Shown piece by piece: positions 40,343-51,420 of a DNA stretch of 64,000 nt. The translations under genes and the position numbers were made by a program. The stretch is from Lentisphaeria bacterium (GTDB taxonomy: Bacteria > Verrucomicrobiota > Lentisphaeria > Victivallales > Victivallaceae): positions 3,596,001-3,660,000 of the forward strand of contig CP091727.1 of the NCBI GenBank assembly GCA_022009855.1, in the 5' to 3' direction. The notes below the pieces were generated by a model. It had not been told where the DNA came from. It did not search any database and was given only the letters and a program-made list of their open reading frames with translations. Each line of letters begins with the position of its first letter. Position 1 is the first letter of the stretch.

Positions 40343-40350
40343 CGGAAACC
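40343..40350. repeat. Right target-site duplication of IS66 element
   Basis: CGGAAACC, the copy of the left duplication. Confidence 0.85.
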
Positions 40351-40481
40351 GACGGCGGCGCCTCTTTCAGAAAGACCGGGTTTCTTCCCGGGAAGCGCAT
40401 TTATTTCATATTTTCCGTTTGTAAAACGAGGGGGAACTGATACATTAATACGATTATTTCATTCACGGGAGACGATTTGTG

Positions 40482-41803
40482 ATGCTGAAAAAGATTTGTT
40501 CTGGATACTTTTCCACACCGCTGATCTATCGAATCGGAGCCGCGTTCGTCATCGGCATTCTTGCCGGAATGACGCTCTCCTGTGCCGGCTCATCGATGGG
40601 GGAAGAGTGGCTGCACCGGGCCGTCGCATGGATCTCCCCCTTCGGAACCGTGCTCATCGCCATGTTGAAAATGATCGTGATTCCGATCATCTTCTTTTCG
40701 CTTGTCTGCGGCGCCTCCAGCCTTTCGGTCAAGAAGTTCGGCAAACTCGGCAGCGGCGTGTTGCTCTGGTATCTCTTCACCTCGCTCGCCGCATCGGTGT
40801 TCGGCGTGTTTCTGGCAATGCTGATGAATCCGCACATGAGCAATGCGGCGGAACTCTCCGGGCGGCACCTGATGCAGGTTGGGCAGTTGAGGAGCGCCGG
40901 AACGGGGAGCGGTTCAGTCTCCGCGTTCGTGAACGGACTCTTCGTCAACCCGTTCGAGGCGCTCGCCTCCGGCAACTTTCTCCCCCGTCATCATCTTCGC
41001 CATGCTTTTCGGCATCGCGGCGCGGACTGTGGTTGAGCGGGAGCAGCAGACGGGAGGGCGCCATCCGGTCGAACAGCTCATCGAGATGTTCGACGCCGCA
41101 GCCAAGGTCTGTTTCAGGATCATCGACTGGATCATCGAATACTTCCCGATCGGTGTTTTGGCGCTGACCACGGTGAACTTCGCCCTTTACGGCGTGAAGC
41201 TTTTCGGCCCCTATATGCGGATTGTCCTCTGCGTGGTGACCGGCGTCCTGCTGATGATCTTCGTCATTTATCCGCTGCTGGTGGCGCTGATCTGCCGGGA
41301 GAATCCCTATCGTTTCATCTGGAAAATCCGTTCTCCGGTGATTACTGCATTTCTGACCCGGTCCAGCGCCGCGGCGCTGCCGGTGTCTATGAAGACTGCG
41401 GAGGAGCTGAAGATCCGTAAGGAACTCTCCGGCTTCGCGCTTCCGCTCGGGGCGACGATCAACATGGACGGCGTATGCATCCATCTGCCGGTGTTCGCGA
41501 TTCTCGCTGCGAATATCTTCGGCATCGATCTGACGGTGACGAAACTGGCGATCCTGGTGCTTTCGGTCGTGTTTGCCTCGGTGGGCGCGGGAGGAATCCC
41601 CGGCGGATCGGTTTTCCTGCTCTTCATGGTGCTGGCGAACATGGGGGCTCGACGACGTGCAGACGGCAATGATCGTCGCGCTCGCCATTGGAATCAATCC
41701 GTTGCTGGACATGTTCGAAACCGCCTGTAACGTCGCGGGCGACAATGTCTGCAACTACATCGTCGCCCGCAAAGGCGGAATGGTCGACGACTCCCGCGGC
41801 TGA
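40482..41803 (+). CDS. Dicarboxylate/amino acid:cation symporter (DAACS, GltP/DctA family), two frame breaks
   Basis: A sodium- or proton-coupled importer of glutamate, aspartate or C4-dicarboxylates, about 440 residues. Family motifs are present: the serine-rich TRSSAAALPVSMKTAEEL (re-entrant loop HP1), GATINMDGVCIHLP (helix 7 NMDG motif), the HP2 loop GAGGIPGGSVF, and helix 8 LLDMFETACNVAGDN. Breaks lie near 40978-40986 and 41642-41650. The start has GGGAGACG upstream. Confidence 0.9.
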
Positions 41804-41822
41804 TTGATTCCCGGGAGGGGCG

Positions 41823-41853
41823 GTCCGGCGCAGAGGCGCGTCCCTCGCCGGAC
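41823..41853. terminator. Possible hairpin between convergent genes
   Basis: GTCCGGCG pairs with CGCCGGAC around a 15-base loop, between the symporter and the convergent beta-helix gene. It has no U tract, so its terminator role is uncertain. Confidence 0.3.
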
Positions 41854-41862
41854 GCCTGTGCT

Positions 41863-44305
41863 TCAGCGGCGGCAGAATACCGCCGGTGTGTCGGTGATTC
41901 CCAGCCGTTCCAGCCGGAGCGGGCGGTTCGGCACCAGGCGGAGTTCATGCTTGCCCCGCTTCAGGGAAAAGATTTCGAAGTATTTGTCCTTCTTCGGGAT
42001 ACCGCGGCGGATATGCCGCCATTGTCTGATCTGGTTATTGCCGCCCATGAGCGGATTGCGGTGAACATCCATCCTGTCGCCGTCCACAGAGAATTCAAAG
42101 AGATCCCGTTCGACCCCATTTGTTTCCCACAGCCCGAAGAGGTAGTAGATGCCGTCAGCCGGAACTTCGAACTTCCAGATCAGCGGAATCGCCTCCTTCC
42201 GGCGGTCCAGCAGCAGCGCGTTTCCCTCACGCGGATAGCTTGACGAGTTTTCCAGAGCCGTTGCGGCGAACTCCAGAGAAAATGCTTTTTCCCGCTCCCG
42301 CAACTCCCGGCAGTCCCGCATGTCTGCATGCACTGTGACCGGCCGGCTCAGGCCGTTGGGAAGGCGGATCAGAAAGGCGTCGTGATACCGCCGGGGTGCC
42401 TGCATCTTCTCCGGGTGCAGCGTGACCGTGAAGCGGCAGGAGCCCTGAAGCGTGCCTTCCATCGGGCTTACCCGGAACCACTCCACCCCTTCGTTGATCC
42501 GGATCCGGAACGGGGAGGAGAACCCTGTTTCCGCGATCGCCGTCACCGTTTCCTGCGGCTTCTTCCGGCTCAGCATGGCCTGGTTGCGGTCCAGCCGCAC
42601 GGGCAGGGGGCGTCCCGGCAGGTCCGGGAGTTCCGGCGAGGGGAAGGCGCCGATGTCCGGATTCTCGAATTCGATGAAATTCGGGATTCTTACTCCGCTC
42701 CGGCTTCCGGGAGAGCCGGCCGCCAGCCGGTAGTTCTGCCGCTCCGGATCGACGAAAGCGGCTTTTCGAAGAGACCGAAACCGGGCCCGACGGTTTGGGC
42801 GATCCCTTTCTTCAGGAAGGTGAAGGAGATCGGTTCCCGGTGCCAGGCAAGGGAGTGGTCCATCCGGATTCCCGGCGGAACGAGATAGAGAGCCCAGGAG
42901 TTCGCAACCGTCTCGTCGCTGTAGAGCAGATTGTTTCTGCCGATGAACCGGATATGCTGCCAGGTTTTTTGATCGGCGCCCCGCCGTTGATCGACCAGAC
43001 GAGATTGTTGAAGGCGTGAACCGTGCCGGTTCCGGTGTCGCCGAACAGATTCTTGATGCCGGTGCCGATATTCCCGAGCTCGTCCCCCGGGTTGACCATC
43101 AGATTGCGGTAGAGGTAGGAGGGGCCGACGATGCAGGGGGCGGTGCTGACTCCCACCATGTTGCACTCGAAACGGTTCCGGTGGATCAGCACATTGGACT
43201 GGCCGCCATCGATTTCAATGCCGTCATCATTGGTGTTGAAGAAGAAATTGCCGTAAATGTCGGCGTTCCGGTTGAACCCTCCGACCGGCGAGCCGTTGGA
43301 GGCGCCGCCGAGAGCGTCGTCCCACCGGCGGTGGCAGCTGCCGACGAAATCGTTGTAGCGTACGACCGTGCTGCCGCGGGCATCCCGGATGAATACCGCC
43401 ATCGGGCCGCAGGTGTGTGAATAGAACCAGCTGCTTGCACTGGAGGCGGGCGAATGGATGTAGTTGCGTTCGATCAGCAGATTGCTGCATCCCCTGGCGG
43501 AGATGCCCGCGTTGTTCCAGGAGGGACGTTTTTTCCCATTGACGGTCTGGAAAAATTTCCCATCTCCTTCCAGATCCTGCCCGTCGACGCGGCTGAACCC
43601 GGCGATGTCGCAGTTGATGATTCGGATATGCGAACAGTTGTCCAGGGAGATTGCGTGCAGGGTGGCACCTCGAAGCGTCAGATTGTCCAGCAGGATGTAT
43701 TCGGCGTCCTGAAGCCGGATCAGTTCGAGCCGCTTCCGTTTCCGGTCGCTGATGACGAATCCGGGATGCCGTGTCGTATAACGGATCCAGCCGTCGGGGG
43801 AGCCTTTGCGTTGAATGCGGATCATTCTGCCTTCCGGCAGGTCGTCGAGGTATACGGTTTCCGCGATTTTGATCTCCGGGTTTACCGTGTGGAATTGCGT
43901 ACGGGTGATTCTCCCCGATGGCATCTCCCGCAGTTCCACCTCATAAGTGGTGTTTTCCCGGAGTTCGCCGAGCATGCTCCGCCACTCGTTCGGATCCACA
44001 TGAAGTGGTTCCAGCGGGCCGCGGTTCCAGCCGGGGCCGCTCTTTGCCGGATAGAGGTAAGGCAGTTTCGTCATCGGGAATCCTTCCCGCCAGTCCGGCG
44101 AACCGTTTTCCCGGAACCTGACCGTCACCTGTGTGGTTTCCGGCGAGGCGATCAGGCTCAGTCCGCAGGATTCCAGAAGCGGTTCCGCCGTGACAGCTGC
44201 TTCAGACGCGGCGGCGTGAATGGCGCCGGCCAGGAAGAGCGGGAGCAATCCCGGCTGCAGCAGGCGGAGAATGCGGGAGGAACAGGTGGAAAAAATTCCG
44301 GTCAT
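41863..44305 (-). CDS. Secreted right-handed beta-helix protein, polysaccharide lyase/pectinase-like (frame-broken)
   Basis: A protein of about 814 residues. The signal peptide is followed by a fibronectin-like region (TTYEVELREMPSGRITRTQF). A parallel beta-helix then shows repeated short strands: YILLDNLTLRGATLHAISLD, HIRIINCDIAGFSR, LLIERNYIHSP, TVVRYNDFVGS, ADIYGNFFFNTNDDGIEIDG and VLIHRNRFECNMVG. This is the fold of pectate lyases and related enzymes (Pfam beta_helix-type). A C-terminal beta domain of about 240 residues resembles carbohydrate-binding modules. Breaks lie near 42960-42975 and 42690-42765. The catalytic type cannot be fixed. It follows the cassette C pseudopilin on the same strand. 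Confidence 0.68.
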
Positions 44306-44359
44306 GATGAACACTCCAGGGTTTTGAGTTGTGAAAGTGAAATATTGCTTCGATTCCGG

Positions 44360-45014
44360 TCACTGGGGGCGCGGATACCAGTAGAGATTTTTGTAGCCGC
44401 CCGGACGCCACGGCACGGAATGGTAGGTCGCATCGCCGACATGTCCGTCGCAGTGAAGCGTGTTGGCGCTGTCGCTGGAATGTCGCAGATCCATCGGACG
44501 TCCAGCAGGGTTCTCCTCCAATGGATCATAATAGTTGATGATGCCGTATTCGTTGGAAATCTCGCCGACCAGCAGAGTGACCGAGGGGCGGAGAATCCGA
44601 TTCAGTTTCCGTACTTCGGGGCCTCCCATCAACGAGGAGTTGAAGAAGTGAGAACTGTAACCGTAGCAAAACATTCCCTCGGTTTCATTTCGGTAGGTGT
44701 GGCAGAGAAATTTGTTCTCCGGGGAGTTTGCCGCCAGCGATACGGATTGTTCTCCGAGATACGGCGTCAGAAAGCCGTATTTTCGGTCAAGTAGAGACCA
44801 TTTTTTTGTCCCGGTCGATTCGGGAGGGAGGTTGTCGCCGTTGTCATGCGCATAAGCCAGAAATGCCAGTCCGATCTGTTTGAGGTTATTTGCGCAGGAG
44901 ATCTTCGCCGCCCGATCCCGCGCCTTGTTCAAGGCGGGGAGCAGTAGCGCGGCCAGAACCGCGATGATCGCAATTACAATCAATAGTTCAATCAACGTGA
45001 ATAATTTTTCTCAT
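44360..45014 (-). CDS. Pseudopilin / prepilin-type protein (cassette C, one frame break at the start)
   Basis: About 217 residues. The processing motif FTLIELLIVIAIIAVLAALL is followed by NKARDRAAKISC. The H-X(9-11)-DG motif appears as RHSSDSANTLHCDGHVG (ten residues between H and DG). The natural ATG at 45014 and leader MRK are joined to the motif only after adjusting one base near 45000-45006. It begins 7 bases after the GntR/solute-binding fusion gene stop and precedes the beta-helix gene, so all three form one operon. Confidence 0.8.
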
Positions 45015-45021
45015 GGAGCGG

Positions 45022-46380
45022 CTACCTTTCTTCGGTTGCGGTTTGATATTGGGCGATGCGCTGGTGAATTTTCAAATAGGACGCGACCAGTTCGGCGAGT
45101 TCGGCGGTTGCGTCGTCGATATCATCTTCGTTGGCGAGGAGGCCGCTGATGCCGGAGGTGACCAGTCGGGCAAGTTCGACGGAGTTGAGGTGATAGTGAG
45201 AGCACATTGTTTCGATCTCCCGCTGGAACAAGGCGTTGCCCGGCGTTTTCGAGTGGAGGGAGCGGAAGGCGGAACTTTTCCGTATCGGGACGCTGTATTC
45301 CAGATCGGCGAGGTGGTTCTGAAACTCTTCGGAAAGCAGGAATTTGACCAGAAACTCCGCTGTGTCGGGCGAAAAGCACTCCCGCCGCACACAGAGCAAT
45401 TCAGTCGCCTGCATGGAGAGATCGCATCCGCCGGGAATGTGAGGCAGCGGCACGACCGCCCACCTCCTTCATGCCGGTCTGCTGGAGCCGGCAGACCGCC
45501 TGTCGCGCGTCGACCAGAAAAGCGAGTTTTCCTCGTTCGAACTGAAACGGCATGGGAGGAGCGGGTTTGCCGTTGTCGAAGAGTTCGTGCCGCAGTTCGC
45601 GGAAGAGCTTAAGCCCGAGACGGGTTTTTTCCGAATCGATCCGCACCGGATTCGGCGCCGTCGGATCGATCAGGGGCGCCGCCGGCGCGAAGCACGAAAT
45701 TCATCCAGAGGTAGTAGGAGGTATTCCAGGCGAAGATTTCCGAGCCGGGGTGGCGGCGGCGAAGCCTGCGTACCAGCGCGATAAAATCCTCCCACTGCCA
45801 CTCTTCCGACGGAATTGCGCAGCCGGCCGCTTGCAGCATGGCGGTGTTGATGAACATCACGCGGGGTGAAAAGAGGAAGGGCAGGCCGGCCAGTTTTTGC
45901 CGAAATAAAACGCATCGAGCGGCGCTTCGAAAAATTGCGAGCAATCCGGGAAGCACGCCTTGAAGAGGGGGGCCAGATCCATATACTGTTCATGATTCAT
46001 CTGCACATCGAGCGTCGGACGGATTTCGAACACCGCGTTGCGCATCTTTGCCGAAATGTGCATCTGCGGCAGTTTCGAGCGAATCCGATCGGCAAAGAAG
46101 GGCCCCACGGCAGTGTTTCGCAGGGGACGTAGAAGCCGATATTGGTCTGCAGAATCCTTTTCTGCCATTCATTGTCGATGAAAGTTCCCTGGCGCGGCAC
46201 CGTTCTGAGCACGCCCTCGTTCACCAGCGTCGCCAGAGCGTTCTGGACCGTGAGCAGCGAGATGTTCAGCCGCCCGGCGATTTCCAGGGCGCTGGGCAGT
46301 TTGCTTCCCGCCGTCTCTTCGCCGTTCTCCAGCTGCGAGAGAATGTAGTGTCGTACCTGAATGTTCCGCGTTTCGCTCAT
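45022..46380 (-). CDS. GntR winged helix fused to an ABC-type sugar solute-binding domain (frame-broken)
   Basis: About 453 residues. The N-terminal 75 residues are a GntR winged helix (GSKLPSALEIAGRLNISLLT then VQNALATLVNEGVLRTVPRQ). The remainder matches extracellular solute-binding protein family 1, normally an exported receptor of sugar ABC importers: MFINTAMLQAAGCAIPSEEW, then WEDFIALVRRLRR, then GKLAFLVDARQAVC, then FSPDTAEFLVKFLLSEEFQN. No signal peptide is present. This implies a cytoplasmic sugar sensor rather than the usual LacI-like domain. Breaks lie near 46100-46115, 45893-45900, 45665-45680 and 45450-45460. It leads the cassette C operon. Confidence 0.72.
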
Positions 46381-46412
46381 GTCAGAGCCGTCTCCTGTTC
46401 TTTCTGCACTAT

Positions 46413-46441
46413 ATTATGACACAACTTCGTAACTTAGTCAA
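46413..46441 (-). promoter_or_regulatory. Sigma70-type promoter of the cassette C operon
   Basis: On the minus strand: TTGACT, a 17-base spacer, CATAAT, 33 bases before the regulator ATG. The spacer contains a direct repeat AAGTT-ACG-AAGTT that could be a regulator site. Confidence 0.6.
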
Positions 46442-46550
46442 GAGGTGCGGGTGAAAAAACAGAAAAAATTCCCCGCGGCCGTGAGCAGGACGGCATGAGC
46501 CGGTGCGGGGAAATGGGGGGCGCGAGAGGTTGGTTTTCGGGAAACGGCTG

Positions 46551-48069
46551 CTATTCCGCCGCGGGGCGATGGTTTTTCCGGAATGCGTCGAGCAGCACCC
46601 GTTTGCGGTCGGTGTCGGCGGCCGGGCGCAGATTGTTCCGGTCTGTACCGGTCATTTCCACATCCCAGACGGGGATTCCCGGAAGGCGTGGTAGCTCCAG
46701 TCCCAGCCGTATTCTTCGAAAATTTCGATGAGGTCGCGCAGATAATCCGCCGCCCCCGGTGCCCAGACGGCGGCGGAGAATTCACCGACGTAGATACGGG
46801 CTCCGTATTTTTTCTGAAAGTCGCGCACCGGAGCCAGTTCCTGCCGAAGCATTTCCCTGTCATAGTGCAATCCGCCGATCTTGCCCGGATAGGTGATCGC
46901 TTCCCGGCCGATCTGCACTTTCCCCGCCTGAATTTTCACCCGCTGATGCGTATAGGTTCCCGGTTTGTACATGTGGACCTGATAGATGATGTTGTCGAGC
47001 TTGAAGGGCGCGAGCAGACGGAAGGTTTCCGGGGCCGCCATCAGATTGGACTGGACGATGATCGGCCGTTCCGGATCGATGGCACGGATCACCTCCGCCG
47101 CCCGGCGCTGCAGATTCCAGTAATCGTACGGAGCCTGGCTGATCTGAATCGGTTCGTTGGCCAGATCGTAACCCCACACGGCCGGATTGTCCTTTGAAGC
47201 GGGTGGCGATTTTTTCCCAGACCGAGAGAAAGTGGTCGGCATATTTTTTCTCATGAAACATCGTCAGTTCTCGTTTATCGTTGCGGCCGCCGGGAAGCGT
47301 ATGCAGATCGATGATGAAGCGGATACCGTTTTTCCAGCCGAGCGGGAACATCTCTTCATAATGGTTGAGCATGTCATTGAGCCACGCATCGTATTGCGCA
47401 AGATCGCGGTCGGTGCCGGTCTTCCCCAGTTCCGGACCAGCTGGGCCCGGACCAGATTGACGTTCCAATCGCGGAGCGTTGCGAAATCCTCCGCCTTGAA
47501 CCGGACCGGCGACATCACTCCGCGCAGCGGGGGCGTGTTTCGTACGGCATCGGAATAACGCGCCGTGTATTTTTCCTGCGGTGCGGTGAAAAGTTTCACA
47601 ACCCGCAGGGAATTCAGATCGAATTCTACCTCGCCGCTGCTCTCCTGCAGGCCGAGTTTCAAAGTCGACTGGTTCCCGGGGCGGCCGATCATCGCATAAA
47701 AGGAGATCTCCTTCCAATCAAAGGTGCCGTCAATTCGCACAGCATTCTTCCACTGTTCCCGGTTGTTTTCATCGGTGAAATGGAGCATGAATTTAACGCC
47801 GTTATAGTAGTTTCGAGGTCTGGATACCTCCCGTGCACGCGCACGGATGGAAAATATCACCAGACTCTCCGCATAAGGCGTGAGATCAATCTTGGCGGAC
47901 GCACAGTGGGTGCGGGATTTTTCTCCTGCGGAACGCTGACACGCAGGATCGAGGTACCGTTCGATTTCTTCAGTTCTGCCCCCGGGCAAAGTTTCCATTC
48001 CAGTGAGAGGGGCGCTGAAAAAACTGTTGTCATGAACAACAGAGCCGATGCAAAGAGAGTTGTCTTCAT
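46551..48069 (-). CDS. Secreted GH5-like glycoside hydrolase (frame-broken)
   Basis: About 506 residues with a signal peptide (MKTTLFASALLFMTTVFSAP). An N-terminal beta-sandwich (carbohydrate-binding-like) precedes a GH5 TIM barrel: LRDWNVNLVRAQLVRNWG, then IRFIIDLHTLPGG, then the acid/base glutamate in WGYDLANEP, IIYQVHMYKPGTYTHQ, and the nucleophile glutamate in IYVGEFSAAVW. The ending is WSYHAFRE followed by PVWDVEMTG. Breaks lie near 47895-47905, 47410-47425, 47195-47205 and 46672-46682. GH5 enzymes cut beta-linked glucans, mannans or related chains with retention. It forms an operon with the cassette D pseudopilin 37 bases upstream. Confidence 0.75.
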
Positions 48070-48106
48070 AATAGTTTCTCTGGCTTGTTTTGAGGCAGGG
48101 GGCTGG

Positions 48107-48855
48107 TCAGTCGCGTGCTGCGGTTCCCCAGAAGTAACCATTGGTCTCGTCGGTGTAGTCCTGCGGAATGCTCTCCCGGGTGCGCTGTTCCACATGGCCG
48201 TCGGCAAAGCAGACGTTCATGGCCCGGCGCCCTCCGTGCCGGAATTCGCCGATGCCACCGGCGCCGGAGACCACCATGCTGCCGGCGGTGGAGCCTTCCC
48301 GGGTGCAGGCCTGCGGATCGGGATAGCTCCCCATTGGTCGGTGTCGAACATCGCCGCGCGTCGGCTCGGCCGTTTGATCCGGGTGATTTTCATATCGCAG
48401 GAGCCGTCGCGGTTCGACGCGAATCCGCGTCCCGTATTGATGGATTTCGGATCGTTGATGGCATAATGACGCGTGCTTTTCGCCGGATCATATGCGGCAG
48501 AGGCGGGGCAGGCGAAGGGACCGATGGGAAGCCGGAGCGACCCCAGCTTGATGAGATAAACGTAATTTGTGACTTCAAGGTTCGGGGCGTGAAGGTGCAT
48601 GAGCATATCCTGCCATTTGCCGTACCACTGGCTGTAGCTGATATTGCAGTTCCCGGCAGGAATGACGCCGTTGTTGCCGTCAACGTACATCGCCATGTAG
48701 GTGCCGAGTTGTTTCAGGTTGGAGGTGCACTGAATATCTTTCGCCCGGGCCCGTGCCTGTGACAGCGCCGGCAGCAGCAGTGCCGCCAGAATCGCGATGA
48801 TCGCGATTACCACGAGAAGTTCGATAAGCGTGAAAATATTTCGTTTCTTTTCCAT
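48107..48855 (-). CDS. Pseudopilin / prepilin-type protein (cassette D, one frame break)
   Basis: About 249 residues. The short leader MEKKRNI precedes FTLIELLVVIAIIAILAALL and SQARARAKDIQC. The C-terminal part, reached after one base change near 48300-48312, has RHGGRRAMNVCFADGHVEQR (eleven residues between H and DG). A GAGG ribosome-binding site precedes ATG 48855. It lies upstream of the GH5-like gene and is divergent from a GntR regulator. Confidence 0.8.
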
Positions 48856-48924
48856 TTTGAATCCTCTTTCGCGTTGCATTTACAATAAATTCCCCATATT
48901 TATCCATTGTTTATTTATGGTTTT

Positions 48925-48946
48925 ATATGGTATAATTATACCGTAT
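48925..48946. promoter_or_regulatory. Palindromic operator candidate 1 between cassette D and its GntR regulator
   Basis: A perfect 14-bp palindrome GGTATAATTATACC (48929-48942), extended to 22 bp with one mismatched pair. It lies 70 bases before the pseudopilin start and may overlap its promoter. Confidence 0.55.
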
Positions 48947-49012
48947 CAAAGGAAAAAATGTCAAGTTTAATTTGATTATCTCGCAGAAAATTAATATTCA
49001 ATTTGTAAATAT

Positions 49013-49030
49013 CCATATCTGGCTATATGG
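49013..49030. promoter_or_regulatory. Operator candidate 2 upstream of the cassette D GntR regulator
   Basis: CCATAT-N6-ATATGG, 37 bases before the regulator ATG. It shares the half-site ATATGGTAT with candidate 1, consistent with one protein binding both sites and controlling both divergent promoters. Confidence 0.5.
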
Positions 49031-49066
49031 TATTAACGAAAAGAGAAAATTTGACGGAGAAAGAGA

Positions 49067-50091
49067 ATGTTCACTTCTTGTCAGGAAAAACTGCTGACGG
49101 AATTGAAGCAGCGTATTGCGAAGGGCACTGCGGGGGAGATATTGCCGCCCGCGATACAGCTGGCGCAGGAGTTCGGCGTCAATATCAAGACGGTGAACAA
49201 GGCGCTGAATCGGCTGGCAGCGGCCGGACTGGTGGAACGGCGACGGCGGATTGGTACTGTGATCCTGCCGAATGCGAGTGACGGAACCAGTGGCGGAAAA
49301 ATGATTGAAATCATTTTTTCCGGTTTCTCGACAGCATTTCTCCATCCGTTCTGGGGCGAGGTTCTGGAAGGGGCGCACGAGGTGTTCAGTCGCAGTGGTT
49401 ATCGGATTATTCTCAACCATATTCTTTCGGATCCGGAGACCCATCTGTTCGACCGGAACGCCGTGTCGCTTTCCGAGGCGGCGGGACGGATGACGGTCGG
49501 CCCCGGTGAGAAATGGCTGCTGGACCTGATTGCCGCGTCGCATCGGCCGATGGTCTGTGTCGGCGACGAGGTGTACGGGCCGGACGTGCCGCAGGTCTGC
49601 TTCGATTTTTTTCGCGGCATTAACGACGCGGTTGAATACCTGGTACGGCAGCGGAAATGTCGGCAAATTGGATTTATCGGGCACGTGGAGGCGTGGATTA
49701 ATCCGGGACTGCTCCAGAAATTCAACGCCTATGTTTACGCGGTTCAGCGATTCATGCAGGTGGATCGCCGCCTGATGGAGGGATGCTGGCCCCGGCTGGG
49801 GAGGGGCGCGCCGCCGCGGAGCGGTTGCTGGAGCGCACAACACCTGACGCCCTGATTGTCGGAACGGATATGATGGTGTTGGAAATCCTGCCGGTTCTGG
49901 AGGCTCACTCTCTGGAGATTCCGATCATCGGGTGCGACGGGATCCGGCTCGACCGGGTTCCCACGGACTTCCATGCGGTTTTCGCACCGCGGCGGGAGTG
50001 CGGCAGGCTCGCCGCGAAGCTGCTGCTGCGCGCGATTGACCGCGGTGAAAAAATCGGCTGCAACAAGCTGGAGGCGGAGTTCCGGCCGTGA
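49067..50091 (+). CDS. GntR-family regulator with LacI-like sensor domain (one frame break)
   Basis: About 341 residues. The winged helix is ILPPAIQLAQEFGVNIKTVN then KALNRLAAAGLVERRRRIGT. The periplasmic-binding-protein-like sensor includes GFIGHVEAWINPGLLQKF, DALIVGTDMMVLEILPVLEA and IPIIGCDGIRLDRVPTDF, with the usual subunit ending GRLAAKLLLRAIDRGEK. One break lies in the G run near 49798-49804. It is divergent from cassette D, with two inverted repeats between them. GGAG precedes the ATG. Confidence 0.82.
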
Positions 50092-50190
50092 TATCGCCCT
50101 CCTGCCCCGGGATAGTATGAAAGGTGCGTTTGTTTTTCCGCCAGCTTCGGGGTATTGTATGAAACTGACGAATCCGGATGGGAGGAAGGT

Positions 50191-51420
50191 GTGTTGAAAA
50201 TCCGTTGGAATGTGTCGTGGCTCTTCGGTATTCTGCTCGGAATCGGCGTGATTCTGACACTGGTGCTGCCGGGAGATATTCCATGGCGGGAGGAGGAGGC
50301 GGAATTGTTCCGCGCCGCTCTGGCGCAAGAGGGGGGGCTGTTCCCGTTTGGATGCTCCGGCTCTGGCTCCGAATCCATTCCAATCCGGCCATGGCCGCCT
50401 GCGTCGGGGCGGCGGGCTGTCTGCTGATTTCCATCGGCGCGCTGTGGCGGCTCGGGCGGCAGTTTCACCGGGAGTTCCTGTATGCCGCCGCGTTCTTCGT
50501 CGCCGCCCCCCATCTCTGGTTCGCCTTCCGGCGGCTCGGGAGCGGATTCTGGCTGGTTCCGGTTTCGTTGGTCGGATTCGTCCTCGTCGCGGAACTGCTG
50601 CTGCGGTTCCGCGGATGCCGTGGAATTGTCATCGGCACGCTCCTGGCCGCGGTGCTCGCGTCGCTGTCATTCCTGGCCGGAGAGGGGAGGGCGCTCGGCG
50701 ATGCTTTGCTGACGGAGCTCGCGACTCCTTTCACCACTCCTGGCGGGTTCTGGTTTCTCGAACGGTACATGCCGGATTTCTTCGATCTCCGCTCATACTC
50801 CGGCGTCTGCTGGCAGTTCTTTTTCGGGGCGGTGCTGCTGGCGGAACTCTTCTGGGTCATTCTCGGCGGTGTCGCGCTCTGTCGCCGCATGCGGAAGAAA
50901 GAGGAGCTGTTCCTTTTTGACCGGATGGCGCTCTTCAGCTGGGGAGTGCTCTTCTGCCATTTCACCGGAGTTCTGCTGCTGCGGCAGCTGCCCGCCTGTT
51001 CCGCTGCGGCGCTCGTCGCCGTGCTGCTGCTCTGGTGGCGGGGATTTGATTTCTTCTGGGGAGTATCCGCGCTTCGGGAAACGTGTGCTTGTGCTGTTGA
51101 TCGCCGGAGAGTTGTTTTTCATCGGGCAGTTTCTTTACACCGTCAATCTCTGCCGAGGAGGGAACTCTCCCTGGTTTGGCGCGACGCTGAACAGTTTCCG
51201 GCAGGTGTCATGGCAGCTGGCAGCGGCGCGCCGGGGAAATCCCGCACTTCCGGTTGATTTGCGGGTTGAGTCGCTTCGTCGCAATCCGCTGCCGCTGCAG
51301 ATGATGATCCAGCTGGTTCTGCGGGAGTCGCCGCCGGCACTGCCGGGCTGCCGTTCCGCGCTGCTGCTGCCCGCCCGTTTCGGCAGCGGAATCGACCTCA
51401 TCCTCTACCGCGAACCGTAA
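50191..51420 (+). CDS. Multi-spanning membrane hypothetical protein (two frame breaks)
   Basis: About 410 residues with around nine hydrophobic segments (for example WLFGILLGIGVILTLVLPGD, FLYAAAFFVAAPHLWFAF and LVPVSLVGFVLVAELLLRF) and a soluble C-terminal tail. The topology resembles membrane glycosyltransferases of the PMT or O-antigen type, but no family motif is seen. Breaks lie near 50328-50337 (G run) and 51057-51066. The start is GTG 50191 or TTG 50194, set by a GGAGGAAGG ribosome-binding site. Confidence 0.5.
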
